Positions 1 through 8,484 of a stretch of 64,000 nucleotides of DNA are shown piece after piece. Position 1 is the stretch's first letter; each line of letters starts with the position of its first letter. The DNA comes from Sinosporangium album (GTDB lineage: Bacteria; Actinomycetota; Actinomycetes; Streptosporangiales; Streptosporangiaceae): NCBI RefSeq assembly GCF_900100605.1, contig NZ_FNCN01000010.1:126566-190565 (forward strand). Reading direction: 5' to 3'. The notes under the pieces were generated by a model. That model saw only the letters and a program-made list of their open reading frames with translations. It made no database searches and was not told the origin of the DNA. The position numbers and the translations under genes were made by a program.

Positions 1-1
1 A

Positions 2-3000
2 CCCGACCAGATCATCGCGATGTTCCCGCGACTGGCCTCCCCACCGACGGGAACCAGCGATCTGGCCGGGCGGCCGGTGCCCGGCAGCACGTTCGTCAAC
101 GACGGACGGCCGCCGGGGATGCGGGACCTGACGCCCGCGGAAGCCCTCAACCGCTTTGAAACCGGGGTCAAACCGGAGGACTTCGGCACTCCCACCCTCA
201 CGTGGAGCCGGGTGAGCGAGGACACCCTCCTCATCGGCGGGCACCACGTCCGCTTCAGCGTCGGCCCGGTGGACGGCGGCAACCTCGGCCGCCCGCAGGT
301 CCGCTCGGGCACGCCAGAAGACCCCCACCTGGTGGTCCTGGCCCCCCGAGTCAACTCCCACGTGGCGGCGCGGCTGGTCTTGCACGAGATCAGCGACATC
401 CTCCAGCAGCTCCACGGACCGGACACATCGATCGCCGACCTGAGCCGCCATCCCGACGGACGCGACGACTGCCACACCGCACGCAGCAACGAACTGCGGC
501 ACCTCCTGCGGAAGCGGGACGAGGCATCGCCGGCGGAACGGGGGACCTACGAGCGCGAAATCGAGCGCCTCCTCACCACACTGCCCGGCATCAGAGCCGA
601 ACACGACCCCAGAAAGAACGGCGACTACTCCCTGCCAAAAGGCATCACGTCCGTGGCGGGACCGTTCTTCCGCGGCGGCGGGTTCCTCATCGAACTCGGC
701 AACCGCGGCAGAGAGCTCTACGTTCCGATCTCAGAAAGCCTCCACCACAACCCCATCACCACGGTCAAGGTGCAAAAAGGGGAGGACGGCCGCACCAGCG
801 TAGTCGTGGCCAAGAAGCACCTTTTCGGGGAGAAGATCAGCGCCCCCGCGGAAGGGCAACGCGGCTGGACGTCGAGAGATGCCAGACGCCCCTTCGGTCT
901 CGGCCCCATACTCTGGCAACTCCACAGAGCCGGTTTCCAAGAGACCCACCGCCAAGGTGATCAGGTCGTGCTGCGCTACACCGACGAGAAGACGACACTG
1001 CTCGCAGTGGTCGCCAACGGCAGACTGGACGCCATCTACACCAACGCCACGCTGAACAGCAGCGAGCAGCGACTGCTCGACACGGCTCGAATCCAGGCCA
1101 CCGACAACCGTCTCACGCTCGACCTGGGCATGGCCAGGCTCTACCTCCAACACGCGTGGAGCGGCCGCTCGACCCTGGTCGACGCCCTCGGCAACCGGGT
1201 CGTCGACCTGCCGGAAGCGCCGGCCGCCACAGCCCTGCACGGGGCGTTCACGCCCCCGGGACTGCTGGGGGACACCGAGGTCATCGGCGGTAGCCGAGAG
1301 CACGGCCTCCGCCTGCGCAACCGCTGGCTCTCGTGGACCGAGCACCCCATAGCCCCTCGCGTGCGCGACCTTGAGGTGCACACGCTCCCGCCGGATATGG
1401 CCGCCTTCCACACGCCCAGTTGGCGAGCGGAGGACCTCGGCAGGTGGGAACCCCCTGTGGCCTCGGATCTGGATGTCCGGGAGGTCATCGCCTGGCGACG
1501 GCACGATCACTGGCTGGTCCGCGCCCAGGGGCAGACCCATGACGCCCTGGCCGCACCCCTCGCGATGATCACCGCCCTCAACGACGCGGCGCCGGGCTTT
1601 GACCGGATCGTCGTGGACGGCGATGAGTTCACGATCCGACGGGAGACACCGTCGTTCAACATGCGTTCCCCCTTCGGGGATCCGCTCAACTACAGCCCCG
1701 ACTTCGTGATCACCTCCTCCACCGGGCAGGAGCTGCGCTTCCCGGGACGGCTGCCCGAACTGATCGCCCGTCACGGCTTCTACGGCGACAACACACACAT
1801 GCCGCGCGTGGCACCCGACCAGATCATCGCGATGTTCCCGCGACTGGCATCCCCACCGACGGGAACCAGCGATCTCAATCTCGCCGGGCGCCCGGTGCCC
1901 ACCACCATGTCCGTCAACAGCGGACGACCGCCAGGGATACGAGACTTTACGCCCGCGGAAGCCCTCGACCGCTTTTTTGCCGAGGTCAAACCAGAGGACT
2001 TCGGCGACGTCACTCTCACGCGGCGCCGGATGAGCGAGGACACCCTCCTCATCGACGGGCACCACATCCGCTTCAGCGTCGACCCCGTGGCCAGCAGCGA
2101 CCTCGTCCGCCCGCAACTTCGCTCGGGCACTTCAGAAGAACCCCACCTGGTAGTCCTGCCCAACCAAGTCAACTCCGACGTGGCGGCCCGGCTGGTCTTG
2201 CACGAGATCAGCGACATCCTCCAGCAGCTCCACGGACCGGACACATCGATCGCCAAGCTGAGCCGCTATCCCGACGGACGCGACGAGTGCCACACCGCGC
2301 GCAGCAACGAACTGCGGTATCTCGTGCGGAAGCGGGATGAGGCATGGCCGACGGAACGGGAGAAACACAATCCCGAAATCGAGCGCCTCCTCGGCCTACT
2401 GCCCGGCATCAGAGCCGAATACGACCCCAGAGCGCACGGCGACTATCCCCTGCTCCACGTCGGACGGCTGCTGAACAGAGCATCGGAGCCGGCAGACATC
2501 CTAGGCCGCCCCACAGTCGAATCGGCGCCGGAACTCGCCGCCGCGGACGAGTTGCTCGCCCTGCCGCAAGGCATCACGCCCGTGGCGGGGCCGTTCTTCC
2601 GTGGCGGCGGGTTCCTCATCGAACTCGGTGACCGCAGCAGAGAGTTCTACTTTCCGATCAACTACAGCCCCGACACCACCATTTCCACAGTGAAGGTGCG
2701 GAGGGGGAAGGACGGCCGTACAAGCGTGGTGGTGGCCGGGGAGGGTCTTCCCAGAGCAGGGGAGACCAGAGCCCCTGCGGAAGGGGAACGTAACTGGACG
2801 TTGAGAGGTGTCAAGCGCCCCTTCGGTTTCGGATCCATCCTCTGGCAACTCCGCAGAGCCGGCTTCCAGGTGACCCACCGCCAAGGGGAGCAGGTTGTGC
2901 TGCGCTACGCGGACGAGAAGACGACATTGCTCGCGGTGGTCACCGACGACAAGTTGGACGCCATCTATGCCAACGTGGGGCTGAACAGCGAACAGAAGCG

Positions 3001-6000
3001 GCTGGTCGACGCGGGTCGACTCCGGGTTGCCGATGGTCGCCTCGGTTTCGAGTTGGGCGGGGGCGGGCTCTACCTCCAACGCGCGAGGGACGGCGGGGTG
3101 ATCCTGGCCGATGTCTTCGGCAACCCGGTTGTCGACCTGCCGGAAATACGGGCCGCCACGGCCCCGAGCGAGGGGTTGGCGAGTGAGCCCGTAGCAAGAC
3201 ACTTCCTGGATCTCGGGGAGATCGGGCTGCACATCCCGGGATTTCAGCAGATCGGCACCAGCCAGTTCTTCCTGGGCGATCCATTCCTGATCTCCGAGTC
3301 CGAAACGAGTGCCCGTCTCTTCGTGGCGGCGGCCTCCCCTCTGGCGGGTGCGGAATCCGTTCAGGTCTATCGCGATGCGCAGGTCCATCACGATGCGGAT
3401 GGCTGGAAGGTGCTGGGCTTGAGCGACGGGACCATCGCCGTCATGCGTGACGGTGCTCCCGTGCGCCACTTCAGGCCGCCTGCGACCTCGGGACCGTTGA
3501 GGGACGCCGAGGTCACCGGCGGCAGCCGACAGCACGACCTCCACCTACACAACCGCTGGCTCTCATGGACCCAGCACGCCGAAGCCCCTCACGTGCGCGA
3601 TCTTGAGGTGCACACGCTCCCGCCGGATATGACCACCTTCCACGCACCCGGTTTACGAGCGGAGGACCTCGGAAGGTGGAAGCCCTTCCCGACCGCGGAT
3701 TTGCTTAACCGGGTCCAGGACCGGCTGCGACACGATCACGAGCTGGTCGGCGCCTGGGGGCAGACCCATGACCGCCTGGCCGCCTCCCTGGCGATGATCA
3801 CCGCACTGAACGACGTGGCGCCGGGCTTTGACCGGATCGTCGTGGACGGCGATGAGTTCACGATCCGACGGGAGACACCGTCGTTCAACATGCGTTCCCC
3901 CTTCGGGGATCCGCTCAACTACAGCCCCGACTTCGTGATCACCTCCTCCACCGGGCAGGAGCTGCGCTTCCCGGGACGGCTGCCCGAACTGATCGCCCGT
4001 CACGGCTTCTACGGCGACAACACACACATGCCGCGCGTGGCACCCGACCAGATCATCGCGATGTTCCCGCGACTGGCCTCCCCCCCGACGGGAACCAGCG
4101 ATCTGGCCGGGCGGCCGGTGCCCGGCACCATGTTCGTCAACGACGGACGGCTGCAGCCGGCGGACCTGACGGCCAGGGAAGCCCTCAACCTCTTTGAAGC
4201 CGGGGTCAAACCAGAAGACTTCGGCCACGCCACTCTCACATGGGAGCGGAAGAGTGAGGACACGCTTTTCATCGGCGGGCACTACGTCCGTTTCAGCGTC
4301 GGCCCGGTGGACGGAGGCGACCTAGGCCGCCCGCAGATCCGCCGGGGCACGCGAAGCGAGCCCCACCTGGTGGTCCTGGCCCCCCGGGTCCACTCCGACG
4401 TGGCGGCGCGGCTGGTCTTGCACGAGATCAGCGACATCTTCCAGTGGTTCTACGGACCGGACACGTCGATCGCCAGGCTGAGCGGCCTCCCCGACGGACG
4501 CGACGACTGTCACACCGCGCGGAGCAATGAACTGCGGTACCTGGTGCGGAGACGGGAAGAGGCATATCAGGAGGAAGAGGCGAGAAACGGCCGCATACAC
4601 CCGGTACAGAGGCCGAACCATCAACCACCGGGCGGCCGTACGCACCTGGTGCGAGGGCCAGACGATCAGCAAGCACCAGGACGCACTCACCTGGTGCGAG
4701 GGCCAGACGATCAGCAGGCACCAGGCCGCACGCACCCAGTGCGGAGATCAGACGATCCCCCATCACCGGGCGGTCGCATGCACCCCGTGCGAGGGCCAGA
4801 GGATCCCACGACGGGATCGGCGATGTACGACCGTGAAATCCAGAGGCTCATCGACGTACTGCCCGGCATCAGTGACATGTACAAGGACTCACTGAAGCGC
4901 CCCTACGGCCGGAACCGCGTCGAAGAGCTTTTGAACACGCGCTCCAACATGGTCCTCCCGAACACCGCGAAACCGACGAACACCGCGAAACCGACGAGCA
5001 CTGCGAAACCGACCGCCGAGCACCAGTCGCCGCCAGGATCGGGGTCAGCCGGCACGACGCACATCACCGAAGCGGCCACAAGCGTGGAGTCGCCGCCCAA
5101 CCGCGGCAGCGACACCCCGGTCGCGCCTACCACCCTGCCGGAGGGCATCAGGCACGTGGCAGGGCCGTTCGTCCGCCATGGCGGGGTGCTCATGGTGGTC
5201 CACGAGCGTCACAAGGAGCTCTACGTTCCGATCACACACTTGAGACCCACCACGCTCTTCACGATCACGACGAAGGTAGGGGTCGGCGGCCGCATAAGCG
5301 TGGTGGTGACCGAGCAGGACAGAAACGAATCAAGAGAAATCCAGGCCCCTGAAGAAGGGAAACGCGGCTGGACGGAAAGACCGACTCGGTTCTCACCCAA
5401 TTTCGGACCCACGCTCTGGCAACTTGAACAGGCGGGCTTCCACGAAATCCACCGTCAAGGCGAAGACATTGTGCTGCGCTACCCGCACGAGAAGACGACA
5501 TTGCTCGCGGTGGTCAGCTACGGCAGGTTGATCGGCTTGTACACCGACGCGGGGCTGAACAGCAGCGAGAAGCGGCTACTCGATGCGGCTCGCATCGTCG
5601 TTGATGAGGACCACCGCCTCAAATTCGCCGTGGACGGGGTCGAGTTCACCCTCAAGTACCCTCGGGACGGCACGGCGACCCTGCTCGACCCCAACAACAG
5701 GCCGGTCGTCGACGTGCCGGAAGCATCGGCTTCCACGGCCCGCAGCGACGTCTCGCCGAGTGCACCCGAAGCCCGGGATCTCTCGCATGTGGAGTCGAAG
5801 GCTCCCCCTTCCTCCCCCCCATCGGAGCTGGACGCTCTGGTCGAGCGCCTGCCGGAGAACTCTCCGTTCCGCACGCTGAGCACCGAACAGCTCCGGGCAC
5901 TGCACGAATTCACCGGTGGCGCCAAGGTCGATCCCACGGTGCTGGAGTCCGCGTTGGACCGCCTCGACCAGGTGCGTCCCACCTTCCGCGGCCCGGTTTA

Positions 6001-8356
6001 CCACAACTTCAGCGTGCAGACCGTGGAGCAGCTCGTTCAAGGAGTGGTGGCCACCAGCCACGATTTCAAGCTCGTGAGCCGCTCGCCGCAGCCGCAGCCC
6101 GGGGTCGCGACGGCGAGGATCACGTCGTGGTCGGGGCACGACCTGTCGCCCATCGCCAAGGCCGGCGCCACAAAGACGATCATCTTCCGTCCCGGATGGG
6201 CGATCAAGGTCTTCCCGCCTTTCCGGGACGGGCAGGTGTTCGAGCTGTCCGGGAACCCGGTCGAGATGGCCGAGCCGTACGCCGACCCCCGTGAGATCGG
6301 GCCGTGCACGTGCAAGGAAGGCCGGCACAGTGGCCGGTACGGCCAGGCCGGTCTGTTCCTGCTGGCGAGGGGGACGGACGGCGACGTCCGCGTGCTCGTG
6401 CAGCGCTACCCGGACTCGTCTTGGGGGCTGCTCACCGACGCCCGCGACAAGCATGAGGGCCCTGGCGCCACCGTGCTGCGCCTGGCAACGGAGCAGAGCG
6501 TGTTCAACCCCGACGGCGTGCGGATCTACGGGAGCGAGACCTGGAGTCACGGCGACTGGTCCCATACCTCCGTGATCGCGACACTGCCCACGCGGGTGGA
6601 GACCGGCGGCTCCGGCGACGTGCGGTGGGTGAGGGTGTCCGACCTCGGAACCATGAACCTCCACTCCAACCTGCGGGCCAGCCTCGAAGCAGCCGTCGCC
6701 TCGGCGAAGGAGTTCGTCACCTGGACGGCCGCTGCCGCGCCGGAGACCCATACCATGGTGAGGGACGGGGAGGTCATCGGCACCGACAAGCCCGTCCGAT
6801 TCGTCATCCACACCAAGCCGGGCCGGGGCGAGGGTGAGCCGGCACTGATCGCCGCCGAGGTGAACGGCTTCCGCGCGCCCGACGGGAAAAGCGGAGACCG
6901 GCTCTACTGGGCCCCCCTCATCGAACGCCCGGCAGATCGATACAACCAGATGCTCACCGTCGACCAGATCCGCCTCATGGGCGAGACGCTGAGAGACGTC
7001 GATCCTGGTGTCAGCCTCGTCTTCAGAGACCGCGGCAACCCCGAAGACCAGGTTGTGCTGGACCATGTCCGTGAAAAGCGGGGTCTCAGGGATGTCCTCG
7101 CCGTCGGCGTGCGCACCTCGCCCATCGGCTTCGCCACGGGCTCCCACGACATCGGGTTGGCCGACATGGCGGCGATCCTGGCGCAGCGCCTCCGGACCAT
7201 GCCATCGCAGAAGCCGATGCCGATCATGCTGGTCGGCCCTCACGCCGTGGTGGACGCCCACCTCATCCAGGGTCTGGCGGACCGCCTGCAACGCCACGTG
7301 ATCGCCTTCGACGATCCGTCCACGCGCTGGCCTGTGGACGGCAATCCAGTGATCTTCTCGCCGGATGTCTCGCCGACCAGCCCCACGCGGGGAACCGCAA
7401 GGCTGGGACCGGCCGCCGTCTTCGGCCCCCCGACGCTTCCACGCACCGAACCGGGAGGGTCGGCGTTCCGTCTCGTCACGGAGGCCACCCGGCTGGAGAA
7501 CCGCCTCAATGAGCTGCGCAGGGCCGGACAGGCGGAAAGCCGGGAGTACCACGATGTGTTCGGCCGCTGGAGCGACATCCGTCAGCAGATCTGGCGTTCC
7601 TCGACGGACCCCTCGGAGCGGGCCTTCGTCGACCTCTACACGGAGATCCACGAACAGATCAACCGGCTGGCGGCCGTGTTGAGAGGCTTCGAGCCCCCGA
7701 TGCTGCGTGAAAGCATGCGGAAGGAGCTCGCCGCCCTGGTCGCCGACCGCCCGGTCTCTCTGCGCATCTCCCCGGAGAAGCTGCTCGACGTGCTGCGGCA
7801 AGGCCGGTTCCCGACGTATCACGAGTCCGGTCGGACGAACTCCGATTACGAGCGGCGCATGGCCAACGAGGAGCTCTGGTTCGGCGCTCGGACCGCCTAC
7901 ATCCGGTCGGAGCAGCGCCCCGTGTACGGCTACGTCAACCTCGACGAGAGGATCTCAGAACCTTTGAGGGTTCGCCTCGCCCACGGCATCCTCGACCAGC
8001 AGGGCTCGGTGCAGGTGACGTTCCGCGAGGAGGTCCGCGAGCGGACGACCTTCACCGTCGACGACTCGACGAGGGCGTACGGGCACGTGCTGCCGAGCCG
8101 CCTCACCGACCCCCGCCCGGAGGCGTTCAGGGCGCGGGCCCCACGGGATGGGGAGCCCACGACCCTGTGGGGCCTCGGCCGCGACTACCGGAGCCCGGAG
8201 TTCCGCGAGAGCCACTACATCGAGGCGCAGATCCACGGCGGTGTCTCCATCAGCGACATCGCGCACGTGCTTTTCACCCACATGCCGTCGCCGGACCTGA
8301 TAGCCACGCTGGAGGAGGCGCGCATCCCGTGGTTCTTCGTTCACCCTCGGGAGTAG
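2..8356 (+). CDS. Giant internally repeated protein, probable secreted polymorphic-toxin type (5' end missing)
   Basis: The frame is open from base 2, so the gene begins left of the window; the ATG at 20 lies inside a repeat. Three long repeats begin with the same MFPRLASPP motif at residues 1, 605 and 1348 (counted from base 20). Each carries a conserved block with VLHEISDI, PDGRD and CHTARSNELR, then a GITxVAGPFxRxGG block. Unique sequence follows at about residue 1930. Residues 2100-2220 look Nudix-like, but the Nudix box is degenerate (a Glu, then R-L-x-x-E-Q where REUxEE is expected). Residues 2590-2778 resemble DUF3626, with RPVYGYVNL, a TTFTVDDS strand and EAQIHGGVS. The giant repeat plus variable C-terminus and the adjoining T7SS suggest a secreted toxin-like effector; that role is inference. 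No immunity gene is obvious downstream. Confidence 0.75.
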   Translation, partial: PDQIIAMFPRLASPPTGTSDLAGRPVPGSTFVNDGRPPGMRDLTPAEALNRFETGVKPEDFGTPTLTWSRVSEDTLLIGGHHVRFSVGPVDGGNLGRPQVRSGTPEDPHLVVLAPRVNSHVAARLVLHEISDILQQLHGPDTSIADLSRHPDGRDDCHTARSNELRHLLRKRDEASPAERGTYEREIERLLTTLPGIRAEHDPRKNGDYSLPKGITSVAGPFFRGGGFLIELGNRGRELYVPISESLHHNPITTVKVQKGEDGRTSVVVAKKHLFGEKISAPAEGQRGWTSRDARRPFGLGPILWQLHRAGFQETHRQGDQVVLRYTDEKTTLLAVVANGRLDAIYTNATLNSSEQRLLDTARIQATDNRLTLDLGMARLYLQHAWSGRSTLVDALGNRVVDLPEAPAATALHGAFTPPGLLGDTEVIGGSREHGLRLRNRWLSWTEHPIAPRVRDLEVHTLPPDMAAFHTPSWRAEDLGRWEPPVASDLDVREVIAWRRHDHWLVRAQGQTHDALAAPLAMITALNDAAPGFDRIVVDGDEFTIRRETPSFNMRSPFGDPLNYSPDFVITSSTGQELRFPGRLPELIARHGFYGDNTHMPRVAPDQIIAMFPRLASPPTGTSDLNLAGRPVPTTMSVNSGRPPGIRDFTPAEALDRFFAEVKPEDFGDVTLTRRRMSEDTLLIDGHHIRFSVDPVASSDLVRPQLRSGTSEEPHLVVLPNQVNSDVAARLVLHEISDILQQLHGPDTSIAKLSRYPDGRDECHTARSNELRYLVRKRDEAWPTEREKHNPEIERLLGLLPGIRAEYDPRAHGDYPLLHVGRLLNRASEPADILGRPTVESAPELAAADELLALPQGITPVAGPFFRGGGFLIELGDRSREFYFPINYSPDTTISTVKVRRGKDGRTSVVVAGEGLPRAGETRAPAEGERNWTLRGVKRPFGFGSILWQLRRAGFQVTHRQGEQVVLRYADEKTTLLAVVTDDKLDAIYANVGLNSEQKRLVDAGRLRVADGRLGFELGGGGLYLQRARDGGVILADVFGNPVVDLPEIRAATAPSEGLASEPVARHFLDLGEIGLHIPGFQQIGTSQFFLGDPFLISESETSARLFVAAASPLAGAESVQVYRDAQVHHDADGWKVLGLSDGTIAVMRDGAPVRHFRPPATSGPLRDAEVTGGSRQHDLHLHNRWLSWTQHAEAPHVRDLEVHTLPPDMTTFHAPGLRAEDLGRWKPFPTADLLNRVQDRLRHDHELVGAWGQTHDRLAASLAMITALNDVAPGFDRIVVDGDEFTIRRETPSFNMRSPFGDPLNYSPDFVITSSTGQELRFPGRLPELIARHGFYGDNTHMPRVAPDQIIAMFPRLASPPTGTSDLAGRPVPGTMFVNDGRLQPADLTAREALNLFEAGVKPEDFGHATLTWERKSEDTLFIGGHYVRFSVGPVDGGDLGRPQIRRGTRSEPHLVVLAPRVHSDVAARLVLHEISDIFQWFYGPDTSIARLSGLPDGRDDCHTARSNELRYLVRRREEAYQEEEARNGRIHPVQRPNHQPPGGRTHLVRGPDDQQAPGRTHLVRGPDDQQAPGRTHPVRRSDDPPSPGGRMHPVRGPEDPTTGSAMYDREIQRLIDVLPGISDMYKDSLKRPYGRNRVEELLNTRSNMVLPNTAKPTNTAKPTSTAKPTAEHQSPPGSGSAGTTHITEAATSVESPPNRGSDTPVAPTTLPEGIRHVAGPFVRHGGVLMVVHERHKELYVPITHLRPTTLFTITTKVGVGGRISVVVTEQDRNESREIQAPEEGKRGWTERPTRFSPNFGPTLWQLEQAGFHEIHRQGEDIVLRYPHEKTTLLAVVSYGRLIGLYTDAGLNSSEKRLLDAARIVVDEDHRLKFAVDGVEFTLKYPRDGTATLLDPNNRPVVDVPEASASTARSDVSPSAPEARDLSHVESKAPPSSPPSELDALVERLPENSPFRTLSTEQLRALHEFTGGAKVDPTVLESALDRLDQVRPTFRGPVYHNFSVQTVEQLVQGVVATSHDFKLVSRSPQPQPGVATARITSWSGHDLSPIAKAGATKTIIFRPGWAIKVFPPFRDGQVFELSGNPVEMAEPYADPREIGPCTCKEGRHSGRYGQAGLFLLARGTDGDVRVLVQRYPDSSWGLLTDARDKHEGPGATVLRLATEQSVFNPDGVRIYGSETWSHGDWSHTSVIATLPTRVETGGSGDVRWVRVSDLGTMNLHSNLRASLEAAVASAKEFVTWTAAAAPETHTMVRDGEVIGTDKPVRFVIHTKPGRGEGEPALIAAEVNGFRAPDGKSGDRLYWAPLIERPADRYNQMLTVDQIRLMGETLRDVDPGVSLVFRDRGNPEDQVVLDHVREKRGLRDVLAVGVRTSPIGFATGSHDIGLADMAAILAQRLRTMPSQKPMPIMLVGPHAVVDAHLIQGLADRLQRHVIAFDDPSTRWPVDGNPVIFSPDVSPTSPTRGTARLGPAAVFGPPTLPRTEPGGSAFRLVTEATRLENRLNELRRAGQAESREYHDVFGRWSDIRQQIWRSSTDPSERAFVDLYTEIHEQINRLAAVLRGFEPPMLRESMRKELAALVADRPVSLRISPEKLLDVLRQGRFPTYHESGRTNSDYERRMANEELWFGARTAYIRSEQRPVYGYVNLDERISEPLRVRLAHGILDQQGSVQVTFREEVRERTTFTVDDSTRAYGHVLPSRLTDPRPEAFRARAPRDGEPTTLWGLGRDYRSPEFRESHYIEAQIHGGVSISDIAHVLFTHMPSPDLIATLEEARIPWFFVHPRE
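1588..1848 (+). repeat. 261-bp perfect direct repeat, copy 1
   Basis: Bases 1588-1848 are identical to 3817-4077, offset 2229 bp, inside the giant ORF. The identity ends at a single A/C difference at 1849 versus 4078. The first 86 or so bases of the window resemble the sequence that begins near the end of each copy, so another boundary lies just upstream. Confidence 0.95.
3817..4077 (+). repeat. 261-bp perfect direct repeat, copy 2
   Basis: Second copy of the identical block at 1588-1848. Neighbouring repeat sequence has diverged clearly at both protein and DNA level, so the perfect identity here points to recent gene conversion or duplication rather than uniform old repeats. Confidence 0.95.
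4590..4808 (+). repeat. In-frame tandem repeat of about 45 bp inside the third large repeat
   Basis: Four to five units encode variants of G-R-T-H-L-V-R-G-P-D-D-Q-Q-A-P. Two adjacent units are nearly identical in DNA and the outer ones are diverged. The block interrupts the conserved helical region just after the CHTARSNELR motif and is absent from the first two large repeats. A second short in-frame repeat, NTAKPT/STAKPT, lies near 4970-5010. Confidence 0.85.
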
Positions 8357-8390
8357 GAGGCGGCGGGTGAGCGACGGGTGGGCGTCCCGC

Positions 8391-8484
8391 GGCGCTCACC
8401 CGGTCCCAACGGTGCTCACCCAGTCCCAACGGTGCTCAGTCGGCCAACGGCGCTCACCTGGCCGGCGGTGCTCAGTCGGCCGGC
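8391..8484. repeat. Tandem 18-20 bp repeat between convergent genes
   Basis: Five units starting GGYGCTCA: two of 20 bp (8391, 8411) and three of 18 bp (8431, 8449, 8467). They fill the gap between the giant ORF and eccC, and the last overlaps the final codons of eccC. No clear terminator was found in this gap. Confidence 0.8.

Noticed and set aside
5576-7822. 748-aa minus-strand ORF opposite the giant gene
   Set aside because: GC-rich shadow of the plus-strand frame, with no recognisable domains; the plus-strand reading has family motifs.
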